Assembly: GCA_009778715.1 (NCBI GenBank)
Contig: WRFR01000019.1
Coordinates: 1-36,505, forward strand
Direction: 5' to 3'
Length of the DNA stretch: 36,505 nt
Source of the DNA: Coriobacteriia bacterium
GTDB lineage: Bacteria > Actinomycetota > Coriobacteriia > WRKU01 > WQUG01
The notes under the pieces are model-generated. The model ran no database searches, had not been told where the DNA came from, and saw only the letters and a program-made list of their open reading frames with translations. Below are positions 15,834-23,997 of this stretch, in pieces (position 1 is the stretch's first letter; each line of letters starts with the position of its first letter). The translations under genes and the position numbers were made by a program.

Positions 15834-17098
15834 TGGATCGTCGGCGCAGATCTTCACGAGTGCCGGCGGCCAGCCACCGGAATCTCTATGTACGCGCCGA
15901 TTTGCATCCTGTTTATGGCTCGAAGCGGCGACATTCAGTTCCGATCGTACCGATCCTTGTAATAGTCCTGGTGATGGCCATTGCCGGGGGTGGAGCCTAT
16001 GTTCTGTTCGGCCGGAGCGGCGGGGGAAAGTCACCGGTGACGAAGAACTCGACGGAGAGCAGCGCAACGGCAGCGCTTAAGGACTTGGCAGCGCCAGGTA
16101 CGCCGACTGCGGCTGCGAAAAAGCCTGCATCTCATCCCACTGCGCGACCTACGGTGAGTGTCGCTGCGGTAGGCGATATCTGTTTTATGGACAGCAATCA
16201 TAATTCATTAGGGAGCGCCGAGTCACTGCTGGCGTCGATGAAGACTCAGCTGAGCGCCGCAGATCTTACGGTCGGCAATCTTGAGGTCGCCCTGACCAAT
16301 GGCGGGTCCTCACAGGACAAGACCTATACGTTTCGCGCGCCGCTCTCCAATGCAGGCGGGATGGCTGCCGCTGGCATTGACGTGGTCTCGGTAGCGAATA
16401 ACCATGCCCTTGACTATGGCCGCTCACAGTTGCCTGCCGAGCTTGACGCGCTGCACCAGGCTGGCTTGACGGTAGCAGGTGGCGGGCTTAACAAGAAGCA
16501 GGCCTGGTCGCCGCAGACAGTAAATCGCAACGGTGCAAGGATCGGGGTCCTGGCGTTCTCTGAGATCACGCCGGCCGAGTTCGCGGCGACTGAAACACAG
16601 CCCGGTGTCGCTTACACGCAAGACAGTACGGCGATCACCGCTGCGGTGGCCGCAGCGAAAGCAAGCAAAAAGTACGACTACCTGATCGTGGTCATGCACT
16701 GGGGCGTTGAGGGAGACTATCAGGATAATAAGCGGCAGATCAATGAGGCCCATGCGCTGATCGACGCCGGGGCTGACGCGATCATCGGCAGCCATCCACA
16801 CCGCCTTCAGGGGGTCGAGTATTACAAGAACGGGCTGATTGCTTACTCGCTGGGCAATTTCGTCTTCGGGACCTCAGCGCTGGAAAGCCGCCAAACAATG
16901 CTTCTGAACTTCCAGCTGACCGATAAAGGCGTGCAGGCGGTGACCGCACTGCCGACCTATATCATGAAAAGTGGCAAACCAGTGCCTGCCGACGGCAGCG
17001 ATTGGGACAAGATCGCTGAGATCATCAAGAGTAGCTCGACCTATGCTGGCACTCAGGTGACGTTCAAGGACAACCTGGCTGTCTTTGAAAAGAAGTAG
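15833..17098 (+). CDS. CapA-family poly-gamma-glutamate synthesis-type protein
   Basis: A 421-residue protein with an N-terminal membrane anchor at about 37-57 after a basic stretch, a low-complexity Ala/Ser/Pro linker to about 105, then a PGA_cap metallophosphatase-like domain. Family motifs present are VGDICFMD, VGNLEVALT, VANNHALDYG, VVMHWGVEGDY, IIGSHPHRLQG and IAYSLGNFVF. CapA proteins act at the outer face of the membrane in capsule-like polymer or teichoic-type metabolism; the catalytic role is not settled. It is coupled to the TagD-like gene upstream. No capB or capC gene is seen. Confidence 0.88.
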   Translation: MDRRRRSSRVPAASHRNLYVRADLHPVYGSKRRHSVPIVPILVIVLVMAIAGGGAYVLFGRSGGGKSPVTKNSTESSATAALKDLAAPGTPTAAAKKPASHPTARPTVSVAAVGDICFMDSNHNSLGSAESLLASMKTQLSAADLTVGNLEVALTNGGSSQDKTYTFRAPLSNAGGMAAAGIDVVSVANNHALDYGRSQLPAELDALHQAGLTVAGGGLNKKQAWSPQTVNRNGARIGVLAFSEITPAEFAATETQPGVAYTQDSTAITAAVAAAKASKKYDYLIVVMHWGVEGDYQDNKRQINEAHALIDAGADAIIGSHPHRLQGVEYYKNGLIAYSLGNFVFGTSALESRQTMLLNFQLTDKGVQAVTALPTYIMKSGKPVPADGSDWDKIAEIIKSSSTYAGTQVTFKDNLAVFEKK

Positions 17099-17245
17099 CT
17101 TGGCGCGGGTGAGGTCCGAGGGCGGGACCAGGCGCTTTGCCGCAGCTTTACGCCCTGTTCACGAGAAATGCGCGGGTTTTGTGCTGAGTGCTACACTGGG
17201 TAGGCAAAATAATAGCCCATTTAAACGAGAGACCCAGATACCCTC

Positions 17246-19072
17246 ATGATCCAAAATCAACTCCGCAATATTGCGATCATCGCGCATGTCGATCATGGCA
17301 AGACCACACTGGTCGACCGTTTGCTGCAGACTACGGGCGTCTTTCGTGATAATCAGCAGGTGGCAGAGCGTGTGCTCGACAGCAATGACCAGGAGCGCGA
17401 GCGCGGCATCACTATCCTTGCCAAGAACTTCTCCATCCGCTATCACGACGTCAAGATCAACGTAATCGATACGCCGGGCCACGCTGACTTTGGCGGCGAG
17501 GTCGAGCGTGTGCTCAAAATGGCCGATGGTTGCCTGCTGCTGGTCGACGCCTTTGACGGGCCGATGCCACAGACGCGCTTCGTGCTGCAAAAGGCGCTGG
17601 AGAACCAGCTTGCTCCGATGGTTGTCATCAACAAGATCGACCGCCCGGGCGCTCGCCCGCACGAGGTGCTCGACGAGGTCTTCGAGCTCATGCTCGAGCT
17701 GGGCGCTAATGATGAACAGCTCGACTTTCCTGTTATTTACACGTCGGCCGTCGAAGGCTATGCGCGCCTTGAGCCGGATGACACCAATACCGACATGGCG
17801 CCGCTGCTTGACGCGATCCTTGACTACATCCCCGCGCCCGATGTCGACCCTGAAGGTCCCATCGCGCTGCAGGTCTGCCAGGTTGACTATTCAAACTATG
17901 TGGGGCGCATCGGCGTGGGTCGCGTATTCTCCGGCACGCTGCACGCAGGCGACCGTATTGAGGTCATTAAGAACGACGGGACGCGCTTTTCTGCGCAGAT
18001 CAAGCAGCTCTTCACCTTTGAGGCGCTTGGCCATGTCGAGGCAGCTGAGGCTGCGGCAGGGGATATCGCCGCGGTGGTCGGCGTCGATGACACCGACATC
18101 GGCGACATGTTCACGTCGGCGGAAAACCCAATTCGCTTGGAGCCGATCCATGTGGAGGAGCCGACCATGTCGGTCGTCTTCGAGGCTTCGACCAGCCCGC
18201 TGGTGGGCCAGGAGGGCACGATCGTCGGGGGCAGGCAGATCAAGGAGCGTCTGATGCGCGAGGCGGAGAGCAACATCAGCATGCGCATCGCCGAGACCGC
18301 AGACAAGCGCGGCACCGAAGTCGCGGGGCGCGGTGTCCTGCATCTATCCGTGCTTATGGAGACCATGCGCCGCGAAGGCTTCGAGTTTCAGGTGGGACGC
18401 CCACAGGTCATCCTGCATACTGACGAGCAAGGCGCCAAACTTGAACCGATCGAGCTGGCCACAGTCGATGTTCCCAGCGAGTATGCCGGCAAGGTCATCG
18501 AGATCTTTGGCACGGCCTCCGGCGAGATGAGCAACATGATCCAGCGTGACGACACGGTGCACCTGGAGTTCAGGATCCCGAGCCGCGGCACGATGGGCCT
18601 GCGTACGCGCCTCATGAACGCAACGCGGGGCGAGGCCATCCTCTACCATCACTTCAGCGAGTATGGGCCGTTTAAGGGTTCGCTCATCGGGCGCACCAAC
18701 GGCAACCTCATCGCGATGTCGACTGATCCCGCGGTGGCCTACGCGCTTGATACGCTCCAGCAGCGCGGCACGCTCTTTGTCGACCCCGGTACGCTCTGTT
18801 ACGAAGGCATGATCGTCGGCGAGAGCAGCCGTCCGGGCGACATCGTTGTCAACGTTGCCAAGGCAAAACAGTTGAGCAACATGCGCACGACTTCTTCTGA
18901 TAAGGCGATAATCCTGGCGCCACCGGTGACCTTTACCCTTGAGGAGGCCCTTGAGTACATCGAGGACGACGAGTTAGTCGAAGTCACGCCCAAGTCCATT
19001 CGCTTGCGCAAGCGCCTGCCCACCGAGAAGGAGCGCAAAAAAGTAAGGAATGCTGTCAGCACCGCTGTGTAA
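17246..19072 (+). CDS. typA: Translational GTPase TypA/BipA
   Basis: A 608-residue translational GTPase. G1 [10 protein letters not shown] (13-22), switch I with ERERGITI, G3 DTPGHADF, G4 NKID are intact, followed by EF-Tu-like domain 2, EF-G-like domains III and V and the BipA-specific C-terminal domain ([14 protein letters not shown] at the end). TypA associates with ribosomes and supports 50S assembly and stress or cold growth. Length is normal. A TACACT -10-like box at 17192-17197 gives a leader of about 40 bases; the 147-base gap upstream shows nothing else. Confidence 0.96.
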   Translation: MIQNQLRNIAIIAHVDHGKTTLVDRLLQTTGVFRDNQQVAERVLDSNDQERERGITILAKNFSIRYHDVKINVIDTPGHADFGGEVERVLKMADGCLLLVDAFDGPMPQTRFVLQKALENQLAPMVVINKIDRPGARPHEVLDEVFELMLELGANDEQLDFPVIYTSAVEGYARLEPDDTNTDMAPLLDAILDYIPAPDVDPEGPIALQVCQVDYSNYVGRIGVGRVFSGTLHAGDRIEVIKNDGTRFSAQIKQLFTFEALGHVEAAEAAAGDIAAVVGVDDTDIGDMFTSAENPIRLEPIHVEEPTMSVVFEASTSPLVGQEGTIVGGRQIKERLMREAESNISMRIAETADKRGTEVAGRGVLHLSVLMETMRREGFEFQVGRPQVILHTDEQGAKLEPIELATVDVPSEYAGKVIEIFGTASGEMSNMIQRDDTVHLEFRIPSRGTMGLRTRLMNATRGEAILYHHFSEYGPFKGSLIGRTNGNLIAMSTDPAVAYALDTLQQRGTLFVDPGTLCYEGMIVGESSRPGDIVVNVAKAKQLSNMRTTSSDKAIILAPPVTFTLEEALEYIEDDELVEVTPKSIRLRKRLPTEKERKKVRNAVSTAV

Positions 19073-19079
19073 GGACTGT

Positions 19080-19093
19080 TACAATCGAAAGCA
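19080..19093 (+). promoter_or_regulatory. Promoter of the chorismate mutase gene, leaderless
   Basis: TACAAT at 19080-19085, seven bases before the ATG at 19093 and just downstream of the typA stop. No Shine-Dalgarno sequence is present and no clear -35 box. Confidence 0.5.
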
Positions 19094-19356
19094 TGGTTAT
19101 GGATACAAACGAGATACAACCCCTGAGAGATCAACTTGATGAGCTTGATGAGAAGCTGGTGGACCTGCTCAACCAGCGTGCCAATCTGTCGTTGACGATC
19201 AGCGTCTTGAAGCAGGATCAGGACCTGCCACGCTACGACGCAGCACGTGAAGAGAAGATCTTCGAGCACATCCAGGAGGTCAGCTCTGGTCCGCTTATCG
19301 GAGCGCCCCTGCGCGAGATCTACGAGACCATCCTGCGGGTCATGAAGGAGCTCTAA
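19093..19356 (+). CDS. Chorismate mutase (AroQ type, stand-alone)
   Basis: An 87-residue all-helical protein with the AroQ pattern: LRDQLDELDEKLVDLLNQRA, then the lysine in ISVLKQ, then the DAAREEKIFEH segment. It converts chorismate to prephenate for Phe/Tyr synthesis. Size fits a monofunctional AroQ. An alternative ATG lies two codons downstream. The end of the gene holds AAGGAG (19345-19350), which serves as the ribosome binding site of pcrA, so the two are translationally linked. Confidence 0.85.
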   Translation: MVMDTNEIQPLRDQLDELDEKLVDLLNQRANLSLTISVLKQDQDLPRYDAAREEKIFEHIQEVSSGPLIGAPLREIYETILRVMKEL

Positions 19357-19362
19357 GCTCTG
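19345..19362 (+). promoter_or_regulatory. Ribosome binding site and CTG start codon of pcrA
   Basis: AAGGAG at 19345-19350 is followed after nine bases by CTG at 19360-19362. In this frame the preceding stop is TAA 19354-19356 and there is no ATG, GTG or TTG before GTG 19402. Starting at GTG 19402 would remove the conserved Q-motif LNEAQREAV. Confidence 0.65.
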
Positions 19363-21744
19363 CTTGATTTTTCGACGCTGAACGAGGCGCAGCGCGAGGC
19401 GGTGCTCTGCACCGAGGGTCCGCTGCTGGTGCTCGCGGGAGCGGGCAGTGGCAAAACGCGTGTGCTAACGTATCGCATCGCGCACCTGGTTTCAGATTGC
19501 GGCGTCGATCCATCCCAGGTACTGGCCATCACGTTTACGAATAAAGCGGCTGGTGAGATGCGCAGCCGTCTGGCCGGGATGCTCGGAGAGTATGCCCGGG
19601 GCATGTGGGTGGCGACCTTTCATGCGGCCTGCGTGCGCATTCTGCGCGCCGAGGCTGAAGCGCTGGGCTATACCCGCAATTTCACGATCTATGACGAGGA
19701 TGACTCGCGACGCCTCATCAAGGAGATCATGACCGAGCTTGACCTGGATACGCAGGCCTTTGCTCCCAAGGCTGTTCGCGCGCGGATCTCGACTGCCAAG
19801 AACAAGCAACAGAAGCCCGAAGACCTGCGTGACTTTGGGTCGGCGCCGATTGATCGCATCGTCAAGCAGGTCTATGCGCGCTTGCAGGAGCGCCTGCTCG
19901 CCAACAACGCGATGGACTTTGACGACCTGCTCTGTAATGTGGCGCGGCTTTTCGACGAGCATCCCAAGGTCTTGCGCCGTTATCAGGACCGGTTCCGCTA
20001 CATCCATGTGGATGAGTATCAGGACACGAACCATGTGCAGTATCTCATCACGAGTGCGCTGGCGGCACGCTCGCACAACTTGATGGTGGTCGGTGACGAC
20101 GACCAGTCTATCTACTCCTGGCGCGGGGCCGACCTGAATAACATCCTTGAGTTCGAGCGTGACTACCCCAAGGCCACCGTCATCAAACTTGAGCAGAACT
20201 ATCGCTCGACGGGAAACATCCTTGAGGCCGCTAACGCGGTGGTCGCGCACAATACGGCGCGCAAGGCCAAGCGCCTGTTTACGGCGGCTGCGGCGGGGGA
20301 GAAGGTCTCGCTCTATCTGGCGGTCAACGAGCGCGATGAAGCGCGCTATGTCACCGGCGAGATCGAGCGGCTGGCGCGCGCTGACAAAACGGCGCCTGAC
20401 CCCCTTTTATCAGGTGAAGTGGGGCACTACGGCGATTTCGCGGTGTTTTATCGCACCAACGCCCAGAGCCGCGTGTTGGAGGATGCGCTGCTGCGAGCGG
20501 GCATCCCGTATCGCATCGTCGGGGGCACGCGCTTTTTCGATCGCGCGGAGATTCGCGACGTGATGAGTTATCTGAAAGTGGTGATCAATCCATCCGATGA
20601 GCTTTCCCTGCGTCGCGTCATCAATACGCCGCGCCGGGGTATCGGCGCCAAGACGATCGAGATGGTCGAGGCCGCCGCCCGCGCAGGTGGCGTGACTTTC
20701 GAGGCAGCCGCGCGCAAGCTGGCTGTTGATGACAGAATGGGGTCAGGCACCGTTTTGTCAGGTGTGGCTGACAAAACGGTGCCTGACCCCATTCTGTCAT
20801 CACTGAAACCTGCAGCGAAGGCCGCATTGGCAGACTTCCTCGCCGCGATCGACACCATGCGCTCCTGGGAGGGCGACCTGGTCAACGTGGTCGGTATGAT
20901 CATCGAGCGCAGTGGCCTGCTTGCCGCTCTCGGGGCCGATCGTAGTGACGAGGCTGCCTCGCGCGCGGAAAACATTCACGAGTTCCTCAATGTGGCGGCA
21001 GAGTTCGCCGAGACCCACGAAGACGACGATCACGACCTCTACGCCTTTGCCGAGTGGCTGGCGTTGCGCAGCGACGTTGACGCGCTTGCTGATGAGACCG
21101 ACACCGTCACGCTTATGACGGCACACACGGCCAAGGGCCTGGAATACCCGGTGGTGTTCATCACGGGGCTTGAGGAGGGACTCTTCCCGCACGCAAACTC
21201 GGTCTATGAGGAGGCAAGCGTCGAGGAGGAACGTCGCCTGGCCTATGTGGCGATCACGCGCGCGCGCCGCAAGCTCTACCTGACACGCACCGCCACGCGC
21301 ATGAACTTCGGCAACTTGCAGAGCAATCCGCCAAGCCGTTTCATTGGCGAGATCCCCGACGAGCTGCTCGAGATCGCTGGGATCGGCTCACGTGACTTCG
21401 GTGGCGTGGGTGGCTGGGAAAAACGCGGCGATCGCCACGCGGTTTCCGGTTACGGTGCTGAGTATGAAAGCGATCATGGCTACGGCCGCAGGCGCGATGA
21501 GGACGCCGGGCGGACGTTCGGATCCGGTGAGATCGGCGGATCTGTTGGGAGTCTTGAGGCACGTAGGAAGCGCACCAAGGCCGAGGCAGTTACCTTTGCC
21601 GCAGGCGACAAGGTCGATCACAAGACCTTCGGGCGCGGTACGGTCATCAAGACTGAAGGCGATGCGCTCTATATCCGCTTTGATGGCCCGGCGGGCGAAA
21701 AGAAACTCATGAAGGGTTTCGCCCCTCTTGTAAAAATCAGGTAG
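19360..21744 (+). CDS. pcrA: ATP-dependent DNA helicase PcrA/UvrD
   Basis: A 794-residue superfamily 1A helicase that unwinds DNA 3'-to-5' in repair and plasmid replication. Seen in order: Q-motif LNEAQREAV, Walker A AGAGSGKT (26-33), motif Ia ITFTNKAAGEM, motif II VDEYQDT (217-223), motif III VGDDDQSIYSWRGAD, motif IV QNYRST, FYRTNAQSRVLE, motif V LMTAHTAKGLEYPVVF, motif VI VAITRARRKLYL, and the PcrA C-terminal KOW-like domain (KVDHKTFGRGTVI). The start is inferred as CTG 19360. Two foreign peptides lie in surface loops: about 341-352 (DKTAPDPLLS) and about 457-482 (DDRMGSGTVLS ... DKTVPDPILS), encoded by palindromic repeats without breaking the frame. Confidence 0.93.
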   Translation: MLDFSTLNEAQREAVLCTEGPLLVLAGAGSGKTRVLTYRIAHLVSDCGVDPSQVLAITFTNKAAGEMRSRLAGMLGEYARGMWVATFHAACVRILRAEAEALGYTRNFTIYDEDDSRRLIKEIMTELDLDTQAFAPKAVRARISTAKNKQQKPEDLRDFGSAPIDRIVKQVYARLQERLLANNAMDFDDLLCNVARLFDEHPKVLRRYQDRFRYIHVDEYQDTNHVQYLITSALAARSHNLMVVGDDDQSIYSWRGADLNNILEFERDYPKATVIKLEQNYRSTGNILEAANAVVAHNTARKAKRLFTAAAAGEKVSLYLAVNERDEARYVTGEIERLARADKTAPDPLLSGEVGHYGDFAVFYRTNAQSRVLEDALLRAGIPYRIVGGTRFFDRAEIRDVMSYLKVVINPSDELSLRRVINTPRRGIGAKTIEMVEAAARAGGVTFEAAARKLAVDDRMGSGTVLSGVADKTVPDPILSSLKPAAKAALADFLAAIDTMRSWEGDLVNVVGMIIERSGLLAALGADRSDEAASRAENIHEFLNVAAEFAETHEDDDHDLYAFAEWLALRSDVDALADETDTVTLMTAHTAKGLEYPVVFITGLEEGLFPHANSVYEEASVEEERRLAYVAITRARRKLYLTRTATRMNFGNLQSNPPSRFIGEIPDELLEIAGIGSRDFGGVGGWEKRGDRHAVSGYGAEYESDHGYGRRRDEDAGRTFGSGEIGGSVGSLEARRKRTKAEAVTFAAGDKVDHKTFGRGTVIKTEGDALYIRFDGPAGEKKLMKGFAPLVKIR
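20382..20412 (+). repeat. Palindromic-element half copy inside pcrA
   Basis: 31 bases bounded by TGACA and its degenerate inverse ATCA. It matches the right arm of the element at 20769-20799 in 27 of 31 positions, in the same orientation and reading frame. Confidence 0.8.
20727..20802. repeat. Long perfect hairpin element inside pcrA
   Basis: Arms 20727-20761 and 20768-20802 are exact reverse complements over 35 bp with a 6-nt loop (GTGTGG). The unit contains GGGGTCAGGCACC and is translated in frame as part of PcrA. It resembles REP-type or Rickettsia-type palindromic elements that insert in coding sequence. Confidence 0.92.
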
Positions 21745-21775
21745 CATTTCCATAGGGTTGTCATCCCGGGTAAAG

Positions 21776-21800
21776 TGACAAAGGGTCAGGTACTTTGTCA
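21776..21800. repeat. Degenerate third copy of the palindromic element
   Basis: TGACAAAG (21776-21783) and CTTTGTCA (21793-21800) form a perfect 8-bp stem around GGTCAGGTA, which resembles the core GGTCAGGCA of the pcrA element. It lies 31 bases after the pcrA stop; the rest of 21745-21960 shows no gene. Confidence 0.6.
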
Positions 21801-21960
21801 TGCATTGCGCTGCTGTTCAGGGTTGCTACAGTTGCCGGTTAGTGACACCTTTATTACCTGTTATCCTTGTTGGCTTGCCGCTCAGCTTTCTCCCGTTGAT
21901 CAAATATCCATCGCTCCTATACTTGTCAATGTTGATTACTGGAGAGGAAGCGAGCGAAAC

Positions 21961-22785
21961 ATGGATGCGGCAATCGAGACGGTAGGGCTGAAGAAGACCT
22001 TCCCTGCAAAGGGCAAGGGCGGCGCGGTCGAGGCGGTGCGCGGAGTCGATCTGAGCATTCCCCACGGCGAGATCTTTGGGTTCCTGGGACCCAATGGCGC
22101 AGGTAAGACTACCTGCCAGCGCATGCTGACCACCTTGTTGCCGATCGGCGCGGGCCAGGCGCGCGTGGCGGGCTTTGACGTGGCGCGCGAGCCGAGCAAG
22201 GTGCGCTGTCACATCGGCGCCGTCGGGCAGCTGGGCGGCTCGGACGGTCCGGCGACGGGGCGTGAGAACCTCATGCTTTCAGGACGACTCTACGGGTTGA
22301 GCCGCCGCGATACGCTACGCAAGATCGATGAGGTCAGCGAGCTGCTCGACTTAGGCGAGCCGCTTGACCGTGTTGTCAACACCTGGTCGGGCGGGCAAAA
22401 GCGCCGCCTGGAGATCGCGCTCGGCATCATGCATGAGCCCGAAGTGCTGTTCATGGACGAGCCCTCCACGGGCCTTGACCCGCAGAATCGCGCGAACCTC
22501 TGGACGCACATCCTACGCCTCAAAGAGCGGGGGATGACGATCTTTTTGACTACGCACTACTTGGAGGAGGCCGATGCGTTGGCTGACCGCCTTGCGATCA
22601 TCGACCATGGCGAGATCGTTGCTGAGGGTACACCCGAAGAACTCAAGCGCCAAGTTTCACCTGAGGAAGTCGCCCAGCGCATTCAGCGCGAAGTGCCCTC
22701 GGGCGCCACGCTTGATGATGTGTTTTTCAAGATTTGCGGACGTCGTCTGCGCGACGCTGAGAGTGAAGAGGAGGAAGTGGCATGA
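21961..22785 (+). CDS. ABC transporter ATP-binding protein (DrrA-like)
   Basis: A 274-residue ATPase. Walker A GPNGAGKT is at 43-50, signature WSGGQKRRLEIALG, Walker B LFMDEPSTGLDP and the switch histidine in LTTHYLEEAD. The C-terminus resembles daunorubicin-resistance ATPases (DrrA family), which energise type 2 exporters. ATG 21961 is chosen because GGAGAGGAAG precedes it and the homologous region begins there; the upstream frame runs through the palindromic repeat and looks non-coding. It overlaps the permease gene by four bases (ATGA). The exported substrate is unknown. Confidence 0.93.
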   Translation: MDAAIETVGLKKTFPAKGKGGAVEAVRGVDLSIPHGEIFGFLGPNGAGKTTCQRMLTTLLPIGAGQARVAGFDVAREPSKVRCHIGAVGQLGGSDGPATGRENLMLSGRLYGLSRRDTLRKIDEVSELLDLGEPLDRVVNTWSGGQKRRLEIALGIMHEPEVLFMDEPSTGLDPQNRANLWTHILRLKERGMTIFLTTHYLEEADALADRLAIIDHGEIVAEGTPEELKRQVSPEEVAQRIQREVPSGATLDDVFFKICGRRLRDAESEEEEVA

Positions 22786-23543
22786 AGAAGCTATTCACCG
22801 AGATCGGGCTGTTCTTCCAACGTAAGATCCGCGAAAATGTGCGCCAGCCCGTCTGGATCATGTCGGGGCTGATGACGCCCCTGCTCTACATCCTGCTGTT
22901 CTCTCCGCTGTTGCGCAACCTGAGCCACCCGCCGCTGACGACCGCCCAGATCCTGAACAGCTTTGTGCCAGGGATCCTGACGCTCCTCGCGTTTTCGACC
23001 GGCATGGGCTCGGGCTGGACGATCATCCATGAGTTGGAGACCGGCGTGGTCGAGCGGATGCGCGTGACGCCAGCCTACCGCTTCTCGATGCTGGCTGGCA
23101 GCGTGCTGGCTGACATCGCGAGCTTCCTGGTGCCGGCAGTCCTTGTGATCGTGATCGCGGCGTTCTTCGGCTTTGAGGTCCATGTGGTTGGACTGTTGAT
23201 CCTGCTGGTGATGCTCTGCCTGCTGGTCGCGATCGTCTCTGCCTGGTCAACGGCGATCGGCCTGATCGTCAAGCAGATCGGAAGCCTGGCGGCCGTGGTC
23301 ACCACCTTGCAACTGCCGCTGACCCTGCTCTCCGGCATCCTGTTGCCGATCTCGCTCGGGCCGCTCTGGCTGCGTGTGGTCGCTCACATCGACCCGCTCT
23401 ACTACACAGTCGAGGCGTCGCGCGTTCTGGCCACCGGCAAACTCTGGGCTACCAGCATCGGCGTAGCATGGGCCGTGATCGTGCCCCTGACCGTGATCGT
23501 GATGGCTTGGGCTACAAGGGTCTACCGCAAGGCAGTCGCGTAA
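22782..23543 (+). CDS. ABC-2 type transporter permease (DrrB-like)
   Basis: A 253-residue integral membrane protein with about six hydrophobic segments and the ABC-2 family layout (FVPGILTLLAFSTGMGSGWTIIHELETG, with ERMRVTP after it). It pairs with the ATPase whose gene it overlaps. The last 49 bases are repeated in degenerate form at 26220-26268. A terminator follows at 23699. Confidence 0.92.
   Translation: MKKLFTEIGLFFQRKIRENVRQPVWIMSGLMTPLLYILLFSPLLRNLSHPPLTTAQILNSFVPGILTLLAFSTGMGSGWTIIHELETGVVERMRVTPAYRFSMLAGSVLADIASFLVPAVLVIVIAAFFGFEVHVVGLLILLVMLCLLVAIVSAWSTAIGLIVKQIGSLAAVVTTLQLPLTLLSGILLPISLGPLWLRVVAHIDPLYYTVEASRVLATGKLWATSIGVAWAVIVPLTVIVMAWATRVYRKAVA
23495..23527 (+). repeat. 33-bp direct repeat, copy 1 (permease 3' end)
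   Basis: Identical to 26220-26252; contains GATGGCTTGGGCTACAAGGG and codes for the C-terminal VMAWATRVYR of the permease. Confidence 0.95.
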
Positions 23544-23551
23544 GGGAGTCC

Positions 23552-23669
23552 GCGGAGAAAGTGGAGGGGGTGCGCCTGCTCAGGCAGTCCTCGACGCGGA
23601 TGCTCTTGCTGAATGGGGTTCTCTGCGCGTCTGCGGAACTCGCATTCGCACCCCCTCCACTTTCTCCGC
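23552..23669. repeat. Inverted repeat, 23-bp perfect arms
   Basis: Arms 23552-23574 and 23647-23669 (starting GCGGAGAAAGTGG) are exact reverse complements separated by 72 bases. Inside, GACGCG and CGCGTC form a smaller stem. It could be a MITE-like unit or a large transcript hairpin. No target-site duplication is obvious. Confidence 0.8.
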
Positions 23670-23698
23670 TCACTGCATACCCTTAATAAAAATCCACT

Positions 23699-23734
23699 GG
23701 GGCAAACTGGCATCGAGCCAGCTTGCCCCGTTTT
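23699..23734 (+). terminator. Rho-independent terminator of the ABC operon
   Basis: Stem 23699-23711 with 23717-23729 (GGGGCAA / TTGCCCC core, one A-C mismatch), 5-nt loop, then GTTTT. Confidence 0.88.
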
Positions 23735-23788
23735 CACACCAGGGTGTTTTATCTCTACTTAAACTTTACCCACATGGTAGAATCATAG

Positions 23789-23951
23789 GTGCAACAGAAC
23801 AACTGTCAGGCAGTTGACTGAAAATCAAATACTTATTTGCATTGGCAGAAGTTTGTCTGAATCGGTAATGAGGCGTCTAACCTCTTGACCGATTCAGATG
23901 CAGTCACTGTTATCCGAGTTGTTCTGTTGCAAAGGGGTTAGGCGCCTTTTT
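23789..23951 (+). ncRNA. Putative structured RNA or leader with loop-tail complementarity
   Basis: A -10-like TAGAAT at 23778-23783 would start transcription near 23790. The 5' end (23790-23804) pairs perfectly over 15 bp with 23917-23931. Inside, an 11-bp perfect hairpin joins 23856-23866 to 23888-23898. Its 21-base loop contains 23871-23884 (AGGCGTCTAACCTC), which can pair with 23934-23947 (14 pairs, two of them G-U), immediately before TTTTT ending at 23951. This could be a terminator/antiterminator switch, a pseudoknot, or a free-standing 6S-like RNA. The next gene starts 47 bases downstream. I recognise no known riboswitch core. Confidence 0.55.
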
Positions 23952-23997
23952 GCGTGTCTGATCTTCTTATTAACATTAAGCAAGCAAAAGGAGGACT

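Noticed and set aside
20382-21800. CRISPR array
   Set aside because: The repeats are palindromic units at irregular distances inside a gene, without spacers or cas genes; no CRISPR array is present in the window.
21775-21960. Extension of the ABC ATPase to an upstream GTG
   Set aside because: The extra 62 codons run through a palindromic repeat and are not ATPase-like; ATG 21961 has a good ribosome binding site.
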